Shown: positions 43,700 to 51,705 of the stretch, piece after piece
Numbering within the stretch: position 1 is the first letter of the stretch
How the letters are laid out: every line of letters begins with the position of its first letter
NCBI GenBank assembly: GCA_964398655.1
Contig: CAYNNG010000007.1
Coordinates: 1 to 64,000, forward strand
Direction: 5' to 3'
DNA from: SFFI01 sp964398655
GTDB lineage: Bacteria; Bacillota; Clostridia; Saccharofermentanales; DTU023
DNA: 64,000 bases
Notes under the pieces: generated by a model
The model's input: the letters and a program-made list of their open reading frames with translations, nothing else
Databases searched by the model: none
Told to the model about the DNA's origin: nothing
Translations under genes and position numbers: made by a program

Positions 43700-45148
43700 A
43701 TGTATGATGTCGCGATTATTGGTGCGGGCGTTGTAGGCTGCTGCTTAGCTTATGAATGTTCCCGCTACCAACTCAAAGTTCTGCTTCTGGAAAAAGAAAA
43801 TGATGTTTCATTAGGTGCTTCCCGCGCGAACACAGCCATTGTCCATGGTGGATATGACCCTGATCCCGATACTTTAATGGGTAAATTTAACGTATCAGGC
43901 GCATATTTAACCATGGAGCAGGTAGAAACCCTAGATGTTGAGTTTATAAAAACCGGTTCTTTAATCGTCGGCTTTGACGAAAAAGACGCCGAGGTTATTC
44001 GAGGAAAATATGAAAAGGGTCTGGTTAACAGGGTAAAGGGCATGCAGATCCTAAGCGGGGACGAAGCCCGCGAACGCGAGCCCAACCTCTCCCCCGATAT
44101 TACGATCGCCCTCTGGGTTCCTGATTCTGGCGTAATTAACCCTTGGGAATTCACCATCGCCCACGCCGAGGTAGCCGTCCGTGAGGGTGTCGATCTAAAA
44201 CTCAATCACGAGGTTACCGGGATCGACTGGCAGGATGGCCATTATCTCATTCACACGCCCCAAGACAATTTTGAAGCTAAATATGTCGTCAACTGCGCTG
44301 GTACCCATGCAGACCAAATCCACAGCATGGTGGCCGAGCCCGCCTATAAGATTGAGCCTACCCGCGGACAGTATTATGTCCTTGACCGCGCAGTTGGTGA
44401 CATTGTTAAAACTGTAATCTTCCCCTGCCCCAATGAGCTCACTAAGGGTATCCTGGTCTCCCCTACTGTTCACGGTAATATCCTGGTGGGTCCAGACGCA
44501 GAACTCATTGATGATAAAGAAAACACTAATACCACAGCTGCTGGTCTCAGCCATGTAGCCAAGGACGCTACCCGCTGCGTACCTGGGCTTAACCTACGCA
44601 CCAACATCCGCAACTACGCCGGTGTACGCGCCAACAGTGATTACGGCGACTTTTTTCTCAAAATTGTCGCCCCCCATTTCCTCGACATCGCCGCCATTAA
44701 ATCTCCTGGCCTCACCTGCGCGCCCGTACTGGCCCAAGAAGGTGTCAAACTCCTCCAGGGCGAAGGTCTGATCTGTGAACCTAAGGACGAATGGGACGGC
44801 ACCCGCAAGGTCGTGCGTTTCAAGGAAATCCCTGAAGAAGAGCGTGCGGCCTTTATTGCTGAGCACCCTGATTACGGCCGGGTAATCTGCCGCTGCGAAA
44901 CTATTACGGAAGGCGAAATTGTCGCCGCCCTCAAACGGGGTCTGCCCGTGGTTTCCATTGATGGTGTGAAACGGCGTACAGGTACTGGGATGGGACGCTG
45001 CCAAGGAGGCTTCTGCGGACCTCGTATCGCAGAGATCCTCTGTCGCGAGACAGGTATCAGTCCCGAAGAAATCACGCAGGACAAGGCAGGATCTTATATC
45101 TTATGTGGACCAACCAAGAGCACAGTCAAGGAGGAGGAAAGGGCATGA
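43700..45148 (+). CDS. GlpA-like FAD-dependent glycerol-3-phosphate dehydrogenase with BFD-like C-terminus
   Basis: A 482-residue flavoprotein. N-terminal FAD-binding AIIGAGVVGCCLAYE, then a DAO-type oxidoreductase domain to about 370, and a C-terminal BFD-like [2Fe-2S]-type domain with CRCETITEGEI and GRCQGGFCGP cysteines. Oxidises glycerol 3-phosphate to dihydroxyacetone phosphate with electrons passed to the next two proteins, as in the anaerobic GlpABC type. AAGGAGAA precedes the ATG and the stop overlaps the next gene's start. Confidence 0.9.
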   Translation: MYDVAIIGAGVVGCCLAYECSRYQLKVLLLEKENDVSLGASRANTAIVHGGYDPDPDTLMGKFNVSGAYLTMEQVETLDVEFIKTGSLIVGFDEKDAEVIRGKYEKGLVNRVKGMQILSGDEAREREPNLSPDITIALWVPDSGVINPWEFTIAHAEVAVREGVDLKLNHEVTGIDWQDGHYLIHTPQDNFEAKYVVNCAGTHADQIHSMVAEPAYKIEPTRGQYYVLDRAVGDIVKTVIFPCPNELTKGILVSPTVHGNILVGPDAELIDDKENTNTTAAGLSHVAKDATRCVPGLNLRTNIRNYAGVRANSDYGDFFLKIVAPHFLDIAAIKSPGLTCAPVLAQEGVKLLQGEGLICEPKDEWDGTRKVVRFKEIPEEERAAFIAEHPDYGRVICRCETITEGEIVAALKRGLPVVSIDGVKRRTGTGMGRCQGGFCGPRIAEILCRETGISPEEITQDKAGSYILCGPTKSTVKEEERA

Positions 45149-46461
45149 ACCAAGTGCAGAACGCGGCAAATTTTCCCGAATATGAACTGATTGTCGTAGG
45201 AGGAGGTCCCGCCGGTCTTGCCGCCGCCGTGGGCGCCTACGAAGCAGGCTTGCGTAAAATTCTGATTGTCGAACGAGATACCTACCTTGGTGGCATCCTC
45301 AATCAGTGCATTCACAATGGCTTTGGCCTTCACCATTTTGGTGAGGAGCTGACCGGACCCGAATACGCCAGCAGATTTATCGATCAATTAGAAGGTACCA
45401 CCATTGAGATCGCTCTTGATACGATGGTGTTGAGTATAGATAACACCGACGAGTGGCGCTATGTCCACATGATGTCCAAGGCCGAAGGCTACCGGGTACT
45501 GCGCGCTAAGGCCCTGGTTCTGGCCATGGGCTGCCGGGAACGTACCCGTATGCAGATCCAGATTCCCGGATCGCGCGCGGCTGGCATCATCAACGCCGGT
45601 CAGGCTCAGCAATTCGTTAATCTGGAAGGACACATGGTGGGCAAGCGCGTAATCATTCTGGGCTCCGGCGATATCGGCTTGATCATGGCTCGCCGTTTGA
45701 CCCTGGAAGGCGCTAAGGTAGTAGCCTGCGTAGAGCTCATGCCCTACTCTGGCGGTCTCATGCGGAATATCGTACAGTGCCTGCAGGACTACGACATTCC
45801 CCTCTACCTCTCGCACACCATCACCGATATCCGGGGCAAATACCGGGTTGAGGGCGTCACGGTACAAGAAGTAGATGAACACTTCAAGCCCATTCCCGGC
45901 ACGGAAGTGGATTATGATGTAGATACTGTACTGCTCTCCGTCGGCCTTATCCCCGAAAATGAGCTGAGCCGGGCAGCCGGTGTGAAGATTGACCCCCATA
46001 CCTCCGGACCCTCAGTTTATGAAAACGGCGAGACCTCGGAGAAGGGCATTTTCGCCTGCGGTAACGTGCTCCACGTACACGACCTGGTTGACTATGTAAC
46101 CGAAGAAGCCCTGTCCGCTGGTAAGTCTGCCGCTGCCTTTGTGGCCCAGGAAAAGGCAGGCCAAGAGGAAGCTCCAGCCACCTTGATTGATCTCAGCACC
46201 GATTCCCACATCGGTTACACCGTACCCCAACAGATTCGTCTGGAGAAGGTGGATAAAAACGTCAGAGTCTTCTTCCGGGTCCGCCAGAATTACCCCGAGC
46301 CCACCCGGGTAGTCTTCCGGGATGGCCAGGGCAATCAAATCGCCGCCTTCAAACGGCCTTACATGGCACCAGGAGAAATGGAAAATGTCTCACTGCCTGC
46401 AGTCTTGCTCAAGAAAATGGCAGACCAGCACCTTAAAGTTTCGGTGGAGGATATAGCATGA
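45145..46461 (+). CDS. GlpB-like FAD/NAD(P)-dependent oxidoreductase
   Basis: A protein of about 438 residues. ATG 45145 overlaps the preceding stop (ATGA) and has GGAGGAGG, so it is preferred to the longer ORF from 45103. Two dinucleotide folds are seen: ELIVVGGGPAGLAAAVGAYEAG at the N-terminus and RVIILGSGDIGLIMARRL in the middle, with CGNVLHVHDLVDYVTEEA near the end for FAD. This pyridine-nucleotide-disulfide-type protein takes the place of GlpB in clostridial glycerol operons. Probable second subunit of the dehydrogenase. Confidence 0.88.
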   Translation: MNQVQNAANFPEYELIVVGGGPAGLAAAVGAYEAGLRKILIVERDTYLGGILNQCIHNGFGLHHFGEELTGPEYASRFIDQLEGTTIEIALDTMVLSIDNTDEWRYVHMMSKAEGYRVLRAKALVLAMGCRERTRMQIQIPGSRAAGIINAGQAQQFVNLEGHMVGKRVIILGSGDIGLIMARRLTLEGAKVVACVELMPYSGGLMRNIVQCLQDYDIPLYLSHTITDIRGKYRVEGVTVQEVDEHFKPIPGTEVDYDVDTVLLSVGLIPENELSRAAGVKIDPHTSGPSVYENGETSEKGIFACGNVLHVHDLVDYVTEEALSAGKSAAAFVAQEKAGQEEAPATLIDLSTDSHIGYTVPQQIRLEKVDKNVRVFFRVRQNYPEPTRVVFRDGQGNQIAAFKRPYMAPGEMENVSLPAVLLKKMADQHLKVSVEDIA

Positions 46462-46808
46462 AAAAAGAAATGATTTGTATTGTCTGCCCGCGCGGCTGCC
46501 ACCTGCAAGTTGACGAAGAAAGCTTGAAGGTAACCGGCAATGGCTGCGAAAAGGGCGTGGATTACGGCCGCAATGAATTGACCAATCCCACCCGTGTCGT
46601 CTGCTCCACCGTAAAGCTGCAGAGCGACCAGCTGTGCCGCTGCCCTGTGAAGACTGACCACCCCGTACCCAAGGGCAAGATCATGGACGTCATGACTGTG
46701 GTCAACCAAATCCAGGCTGAAGCCCCCGTCCACATTGGTCAGGTCCTTTGCGAGGATATTGCTGGTACCGGAGCCAATCTAGTTGCCACCAGAACTATTG
46801 CGCATTAA
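46458..46808 (+). CDS. DUF1667 protein, third subunit of the glycerol-3-phosphate dehydrogenase operon
   Basis: A 116-residue protein of the DUF1667 family. It has CIVCPRGCHLQV, GNGCEKGVDYGRNE and later CSTVKL and CRCPVKT cysteines, which may hold an iron-sulfur centre or zinc. It overlaps the previous gene by 4 bases (ATGA), and the trio GlpA-like, GlpB-like, DUF1667 is a recurrent clostridial operon. The role as electron-transfer partner is inferred from context. Confidence 0.88.
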   Translation: MKKEMICIVCPRGCHLQVDEESLKVTGNGCEKGVDYGRNELTNPTRVVCSTVKLQSDQLCRCPVKTDHPVPKGKIMDVMTVVNQIQAEAPVHIGQVLCEDIAGTGANLVATRTIAH

Positions 46809-46871
46809 AACCTGCACTAAGCTTCGCGGTTTGACACGTTTATTGAGCAAATCCGCCTCAACCTTCTTGTC

Positions 46872-46912
46872 TGTGCTCCGGATCCCCAGCAAAGCTGGGG
46901 ATCCGGAGCACA
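46872..46912. repeat. Very strong 19-bp hairpin without T-run
   Basis: Perfect inverted repeat (46872-46890 with 46894-46912) with loop AAA and a GC-rich core CCGGATCCCCAGC. No T-run on either strand, so not a standard intrinsic terminator. It may stabilise the 3' end of the glycerol transcript or be a repeat-family element. The rest of 46809-46995 shows no gene. Confidence 0.6.
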
Positions 46913-46995
46913 CACCTTGACTGGGTAAGCGCTTAAGAGGGGAAAGATGCCATGAAGACGACCGCAGCTCCACCCACGGCCTGACTACCAGGAAA

Positions 46996-47031
46996 ATAAA
47001 GAACCCCAGTCCTTAGACTAGGGTTCTTTAT
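46996..47031. terminator. Bidirectional terminator beside tRNA-Ser
   Basis: Stem ATAAAGAACCC / GGGTTCTTTAT extended by AGTC / GACT beyond one mismatch, loop CTTA. The right end touches the CCA end of the tRNA gene on the minus strand. It can end both the glycerol operon and the tRNA transcript. Confidence 0.7.
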
Positions 47032-47123
47032 TGGCGGAGAGCAAGAGATTCGAACTCTCGAAACGCTATTAACGTTTACACGATTTCCAATCGTGCGCCT
47101 TCAGCCAACTCGGCCAACTCTCC
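47032..47123 (-). tRNA. tRNA-Ser (anticodon GGA)
   Basis: A 92-base tRNA on the minus strand with encoded CCA. The acceptor stem begins GGAGAGT and ends CTCTCC-G-CCA; the anticodon loop TTGGAAA (GGA at 47088-47086) is closed by CACGA/TCGTG; a long variable arm (class II) and T-loop TTCGAAT follow. Decodes UCC and UCU. Confidence 0.95.
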
Positions 47124-47184
47124 ATAAAACTTAAATTGTGCCTCAGAGCGAGACGCCAGGAAGATTATCTTGCAAAGCTTGATT

Positions 47185-47214
47185 ATTATATAAAAGCTTT
47201 CTCCCAACTGTCAA
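47185..47214 (-). promoter_or_regulatory. Sigma-A promoter of tRNA-Ser
   Basis: Consensus TTGACA (47214-47209), 18-base spacer and consensus TATAAT (47190-47185) on the minus strand, about 60 bases before the tRNA. The remainder of 47124-47330 shows no gene. Confidence 0.75.
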
Positions 47215-47330
47215 ATATAACGCTGAAAATGCGAGACATTATTAGTTTTCCTTCCCTGAACCCCCTCTGCGCCGTCCAAGTAGTCTGCGCATGGGCGGTT
47301 AAGTTTTAGCTTAAACCGCTCAGTCTTAGC

Positions 47331-48015
47331 TTACATCCTCTTTATTCCGCCCAAGTTATACTTTATCAGCGCGTTGACCTGCTTCAGATTGAGCGGCTTA
47401 TCCGACATTTCAAAAGTGGCAATTAGGTTATTTCCTAAGACGATGCCTCGCTGCGCATAGTCATCCAGCTTTTGATATGCCTTTTTGGCATAGCCATGGT
47501 CACCCATCATGCCAAAGTGCTCCCAATAAATCTCCCGGTTATTCTGAGAATCATCGAAAGTGAAGTCTGGATATAGGGTGACGCGATTGCGCATGTTTAA
47601 GGGGCACTCATACTTATAAGGAATACCCAGGGCCAAAAAGCGGTCTGCCAGGATTTTTTCGCTCTTGGACCGCACCATTTCCCCATTGTTTGTCTCAAAG
47701 TAAAGCTCCTGCGACCACATCTNNNNNNNNNNNNNNNNNNNNNNNNNNNNNNNNNNNNNNNNNNNNNNNNNNNNNNNNNNNNNNNNNNNNNNNNNNNNNN
47801 NNNNNNNNNNNNNNNNNNNNNNCATTAGACAGATACCTTTTGGTTCTACTACCAGTATTTGTATCTTTAGATATGTAGAGGTACCGGTAGCCTGCCAGAC
47901 ATTTACGAAAGACCTCCACCCGGCCTGGTATTACTTCGCTCTGTTCTTCTTCAAGCGTAGTCAATATACTCTCGTATTTGTTTAGCAAATCTAATAAAGT
48001 TTTTTTAGCGCTCAT
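47331..48015 (-). CDS. PD-(D/E)XK nuclease-like protein, split by an assembly gap
   Basis: Start at ATG 48015 after AGGAGG. The N-terminal part (48015-47823) is a helical, Leu/Glu-rich segment followed by CLAGYRYLYISKDTN. The gap removes the middle. The C-terminal part (47722-47331) reads VRSKSEKILADRFLALGIPYKYECPL, then TLYPDFTF and EIYWEHFGMMGDHGYAKKAYQKL, resembling a restriction-endonuclease-like fold with Asp in YPDF and Glu in WEH, although the usual E-x-K lysine is not clear. This uncharacterised type, about 300 residues, is common in Bacillota. Whether the frame is intact across the gap is unknown. Confidence 0.6.
47723..47822. other. Assembly gap (100 N)
   Basis: Exactly 100 N inside the nuclease-like gene; true size unknown. 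Confidence 0.99.
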
Positions 48016-48112
48016 TACAGTCCTCCTAACCTCTCTACCGTGTTCCACGATCCGGTTCAGCCACTGCCGATACAACACTAATTAATAGTTGCCTACATGA
48101 GCCGACCACCAC

Positions 48113-48131
48113 ATTTTCAACAGTTGAAAAT
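48113..48131. promoter_or_regulatory. 19-bp palindrome upstream of the nuclease-like gene
   Basis: ATTTTCAAC-A-GTTGAAAAT, with 9-bp perfect arms, nested within outer AGCCG/CGGCT arms (48100-48104 / 48133-48137). Located about 100 bases upstream of the start at 48015, so it may be an operator for that gene. Confidence 0.35.
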
Positions 48132-48361
48132 ACGGCTAGATAAGCCAATTAGGAATGTAATGATAAATAAAATAAAACAAATTATGGAAAAACTTTGTGC
48201 GAGCATGAATCAACGATTAATGAGTCGCTCTACACCAAATAGCAGGCTTATCTTGCTCATAGCACCTATCTTGCCATCGGCTTAGCACTATGGGGATTAT
48301 TCTAACAAGTTATCTGCAGGTTTGCGAGTGGCTTGGGATATTCTTCACGCCCATTTTCAAT

Positions 48362-48470
48362 ATTGGCGTAGGTATATGGGCCGAATGGTTTTTTTGCCTA
48401 CTACTATATTGACTGCAAGAGCCTTATAGGCGTAGGCATTTCAACTGAATGGGCAATATGCCTACTACTC
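48362..48470. repeat. Two related hairpin-forming repeats in a gene-free stretch
   Basis: Copies at 48362-48405 and 48426-48469 share GGCGTAGG and TGCCTACTACT; each has arms GTAGGYA / TGCCTAC that can pair. The rest of 48132-48530 is AT-rich and I see no gene with a ribosome site, only a short ORF (about 48289-48409) that would encode a hydrophobic 38-mer. Confidence 0.4.
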
Positions 48471-48530
48471 AAAATGTTATGTAAGAAAATTTCTAAAATA
48501 AAAAAGAAAAGCAGCCGTCAAAACCAAACC

Positions 48531-49343
48531 CTACACCTTAAAGTAGTTGTTTTCGGCGAGTTTGTGGTAGAGCTGGCGCTTGAGTTCGTTTTGGCTGAAG
48601 AGCCAGTCGCGCGACCGCTCGGAGGGTGGGGTGGGGATAGCGTAGGAGGATTCTATGCTGGCAGGGCGTCCCTCTAGGACTAGGATGCGGTCGGCCAAGA
48701 GGATGGCTTCTTCTAGGTCGTGGGTGACCATGATGATGCTACGGTGAAGTTCTTGGCGGAGGCCGAGCAGCCATTCTTGCATGCGGTTTCTGGTAATTAC
48801 GTCTAAGGCGGCAAAGGGCTCGTCGAGGAGGAAGACTTTTGCGGGGCAGAGGAGGGTGCGGAGGAAGGCGGCACGTTGGCGCATGCCGCCGGAAAGGGTA
48901 TCTACTAGGGCAAATTCGTAACCAGCGAGGCCGAAGCGCTGGAGGAGTTGGAGAATTTCTGCTTTGCTATGGCCTTTTTTGCCAGGGTGGAGCTGGTCGT
49001 AAAGGCGGACGTTGTCGTAGACCGTCATCCAGGGGAAAAGCAGGTCGGACTGGGGCATGTAGGCAAAGGCTGATTTATGCTGGCTGTAGTCCTCCCCTTC
49101 AAAGCGCACATGTCCGGTCTCCAGAGGCAAGATGGAGGCCAATATTTTCAGTAGTGTGGATTTGCCCACGCCCGAGGGTCCAATAATCGCCACAAACTCT
49201 TGAGACTGCAGGTCAAAGGAGAGGTCCTTGAGGATGACCTCTCCATCGTAGGAGATGGAGAGGTTCCGGACTTCTACTTGAGCTGGAGCTTGGTCCGCAG
49301 ATAAATGTTTGGCTGATGTTTGGGAGGCAGATGCGTTTGACAT
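48531..49343 (-). CDS. thiZ: Thiamine-precursor-type ABC importer ATPase
   Basis: A 270-residue ATPase of the nitrate/sulfonate/taurine class. Walker A GPSGVGKSTLL near 56, Q-loop YMPQSDLLFPW, signature LSGGMRQR, Walker B VFLLDEPFAALD and H-loop THDLEEAILLADR are intact. It is the last gene of the TPP-riboswitch operon, so it energises uptake of a pyrimidine (HMP) precursor or thiamine-like compound; the name rests on that context. Confidence 0.85.
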   Translation of the reverse strand: MSNASASQTSAKHLSADQAPAQVEVRNLSISYDGEVILKDLSFDLQSQEFVAIIGPSGVGKSTLLKILASILPLETGHVRFEGEDYSQHKSAFAYMPQSDLLFPWMTVYDNVRLYDQLHPGKKGHSKAEILQLLQRFGLAGYEFALVDTLSGGMRQRAAFLRTLLCPAKVFLLDEPFAALDVITRNRMQEWLLGLRQELHRSIIMVTHDLEEAILLADRILVLEGRPASIESSYAIPTPPSERSRDWLFSQNELKRQLYHKLAENNYFKV

Positions 49344-49360
49344 GGTAGAGCTTTTAATAA

Positions 49361-50503
49361 TTATTTCTCGGGAATAAAGGCGTTGGTGAAGTAGTCTTCA
49401 GGGGCTAAGACCTTAGAGATCAGGTCGTTCTCTTGCATGAACTCGGCGTAGCCAGTCCAGACTTCATCTTTCATGAGGCCCCAGCGGTCCGCGCCCTTGC
49501 CGTATTCGCCAGCCAGGAAGGTTTGAGACTTGGTTAAGAGTTCAGGGTCCAGCTCGGGAGAATATTTGAGGAGGATCTGCACCATTTCGTCTACGTTTGA
49601 AGTATCCGAGGCAAAGGCATAGCCCTTGGCGGTAGCCCGCATAAAGGCCTTGACTAGGTCGGGATCTTGGTCGATTAAGTCGTCGCGGGTCACAATGATG
49701 GGGGTGTAATAGTTGAGGCGCTCGTCAATCTCCCGGCAGGGGATGTAGTTGAGGTCCAAGCCTTCCATCTCTGCAGCAATCATATCCCAGCCTTCAAAAA
49801 ACCACATAAGGTCGATGTCGCCTTCCAGGCTGGCGTAGGAGGTATCCATGGCAGTGACGAAGGTCACAGATTCTGGATCTTCCCCTGCTTGCTTAACTGC
49901 GGCCTGGATAATAGCTTTTTCGGCGGCGGAGCCCCAGCCTGCATAGGTCTTACCAGCAAAATCTGCGGGTGTGGTAATATTCTTTTCTTTATGCGAGGCA
50001 AAGCCAGAGGTGTTGTTTTGAATAATCGTGGCTATGGCCTTGAGGGGCAGGGGTTCTTCCTGGGTTAAGGCATAGGTAAGGTCTTCCTGGTAGGTGGTGG
50101 CAAAGTCTGCCTTGCCCGTGGCTAGGATTTGCAGACTTACACCCTCTTGAGGCTCGACAATTTTTACATCCAGGCCTTCATCTGCGTAATAACCCTTGTC
50201 CAGGGCGGCAAAGAGGCCGGAGTGGTTGGTATTAATGACATAATCCAAGATGACAGTAACAGGACGGAGGTCAGCCTTGTCCGCAGTTTCTGCCTCTTGG
50301 TCTTCCTCTTGAAGAGCGGGGGCATCTGCTTTTTCCTGGTCATCAGCGGCAGGGATGGAGGCCTCAGCGCTGGCTTCCGTGGCGGATGCGGTAGAGGCTT
50401 CTGTGGAGTCGGTCTCGGGTGTGGGTTCTGGGGCACAGGCGGCGCCGAGGCCCAGGGATAAAACCAAGATAAGGGCGAGGAGGGATTTAAGGGATTTGTT
50501 CAT
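49361..50503 (-). CDS. thiY: NMT1/THI5-type ABC binding lipoprotein
   Basis: A protein of about 380 residues starting at ATG 50503 after AGAGGAAGA. Signal peptide with lipobox LGAAC, then an Ala/Glu/Thr-rich tether (to about residue 75), then an NMT1/THI5-like periplasmic-binding fold: DYVINTNHSGLFAALDKGYY, DVKIVEPQEGVSLQILATGKADFATTYQE. Such proteins bind the pyrimidine moiety of thiamine or degradation products such as formylaminopyrimidine. Operon membership under a TPP riboswitch supports that. Confidence 0.87.
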   Translation of the reverse strand: MNKSLKSLLALILVLSLGLGAACAPEPTPETDSTEASTASATEASAEASIPAADDQEKADAPALQEEDQEAETADKADLRPVTVILDYVINTNHSGLFAALDKGYYADEGLDVKIVEPQEGVSLQILATGKADFATTYQEDLTYALTQEEPLPLKAIATIIQNNTSGFASHKEKNITTPADFAGKTYAGWGSAAEKAIIQAAVKQAGEDPESVTFVTAMDTSYASLEGDIDLMWFFEGWDMIAAEMEGLDLNYIPCREIDERLNYYTPIIVTRDDLIDQDPDLVKAFMRATAKGYAFASDTSNVDEMVQILLKYSPELDPELLTKSQTFLAGEYGKGADRWGLMKDEVWTGYAEFMQENDLISKVLAPEDYFTNAFIPEK

Positions 50504-50543
50504 TAGGTCTTCCTCTCTGGAGAAGGGGCAAGGGCCATACCTT

Positions 50544-50626
50544 CTCACGTGTGACTGAGTTAAAGTGCTGCTCGTGTTACTGAGCTAAAGGGTAGCTGCT
50601 CGTGTGACTGAGTTAAAGGGCTACTG
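50544..50626. repeat. Three tandem 27-28 bp repeats between thiX and thiY
   Basis: Copies begin at 50544, 50571 and 50599, with a unit close to CTCGTGTGACTGAGTTAAAG plus GGCTACTG. The last copy contains the stop codon and final codon of the permease gene on the minus strand. The unit shares the GTGACTnAG core with the array next to rho. Confidence 0.7.
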
Positions 50627-51436
50627 CGTTAAGTTAGCCGTCACCTGCAGGGTCTTGGCCTCACGCTTATGGCGGGACCGGGCGATCAAGCCCCGGCCGG
50701 GCTCCCAGAGCATACGCATTAAGGCCACCAGGCCATTCATGGCCAAGGACCAAAAGATAATGAGGAAAAGGCAGGCGAAGACCTTATCCAGCTGATAGGT
50801 GTTGGAGACTCGGATCATGTAGTAGCCCAGGCCGGCTTGGGAGGAGAGCCACTCCCCGATGACCGCGGCGGAAATCGAGTAGGTAGCCGCCACCCGGAGG
50901 CCGGAAAATAAGTAAGGGATGGCCGTGGGGATCTTGGCTACCCGATAGATTTGCACCTGGGAGGCCCCAAAGCTATACAGGAGGTCCAGGCTGTCCGGGC
51001 TGAGCTTTTGCAGGCCCTCGGCAAAGTTCACGGTGATGGGGTAAAAACACATGAGCACCACCACCACAATTTTCGGGGCCATGCCGAAGCCCAGCCAAAT
51101 CATCAAGAGAGGGGCCAGGACCAGGCTGGGGATGCACTGGCTGATGACCAGCAGGGAGTGCAAGGTCTGGCGGAGGGTTTGGTTGAGGTCCATGAAGAGG
51201 GCCAGAAAGATCGCCAGGGCTACGGAAATCAAAATACCAATCAGGCTCTCCACCAGGGTAACGGAGGAGTGCTCCATGAGGGGGCCAAAGTTTTGCCCGA
51301 GGGTACGAAAGATCTTACTGGGTTTGGGTAAAACGTAGGAAGGTACCTGGCCCCAAGTGCAGGCCAGCTCCCAGATCACAAAAAGTCCCAATAAAATCAG
51401 GATCATGATGAGATTGCGTTCGAAAAATTTCTTCAT
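50621..51436 (-). CDS. thiX: Thiamine-precursor-type ABC importer permease
   Basis: A 271-residue BPD_transp_1 permease starting at ATG 51436 (AAGGAG upstream); an in-frame start at 51505 would run into the terminator. Six helices, N-terminal IMILILLGLFVIWELACTW, and the EAA loop region AAVIGEWLSSQAGLGYYM conserved in SsuC/ThiX-like permeases. First gene after the TPP riboswitch; forms the channel with the binding lipoprotein and ATPase encoded downstream. Confidence 0.87.
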   Translation of the reverse strand: MKKFFERNLIMILILLGLFVIWELACTWGQVPSYVLPKPSKIFRTLGQNFGPLMEHSSVTLVESLIGILISVALAIFLALFMDLNQTLRQTLHSLLVISQCIPSLVLAPLLMIWLGFGMAPKIVVVVLMCFYPITVNFAEGLQKLSPDSLDLLYSFGASQVQIYRVAKIPTAIPYLFSGLRVAATYSISAAVIGEWLSSQAGLGYYMIRVSNTYQLDKVFACLFLIIFWSLAMNGLVALMRMLWEPGRGLIARSRHKREAKTLQVTANLTQ

Positions 51437-51471
51437 CTTGCTCCTTTGCTTGTCTGTCAAACTCCGGCCGT

Positions 51472-51502
51472 AAAAAAACCGCTTAGCCCAAGGATAAGCG
51501 GT
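51472..51502 (-). terminator. Riboswitch-controlled terminator
   Basis: On the minus strand: ACCGCTTA / TAAGCGGT stem (51502-51495 with 51485-51478), 9-base loop, followed by seven T. Placed 12 bases after the TPP aptamer and 35 bases before the thiX start, the expression platform of the riboswitch. Confidence 0.88.
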
Positions 51503-51514
51503 CATAGGTAAAAT

Positions 51515-51599
51515 ATGATCCCTACGTCGGCATTATCCGCATCAGGTTTGAGGGTCGGAAACCTTAGTGTTTCCCTCTCAGGCCAGCTGGCCTCCCCTT
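51515..51599 (-). promoter_or_regulatory. TPP riboswitch (THI element)
   Basis: Read on the minus strand the aptamer has GGGGAG at its 5' side, CTGAGAG, a variable P3 arm, GACCCTCAAACCTGA, GGATAATGCC and GTAGGGA, which together are diagnostic for the thiamine pyrophosphate aptamer. The following terminator predicts that TPP shuts off the ABC importer genes. Confidence 0.95.
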
Positions 51600-51705
51600 G
51601 TTTAGTTGCTAAAAAATCTTAGCTTGGCGGATTGGTGATGTCAAGCAAGCGAGTCCTAGAGCCACGGGACCTTACGCCAAACGCTGAGGCCGCTGGCCCT
51701 TAAGC

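Noticed and set aside
47690..47878. Short plus-strand ORF crossing the second gap
   Set aside because: Most of its codons are N; nothing supports coding.
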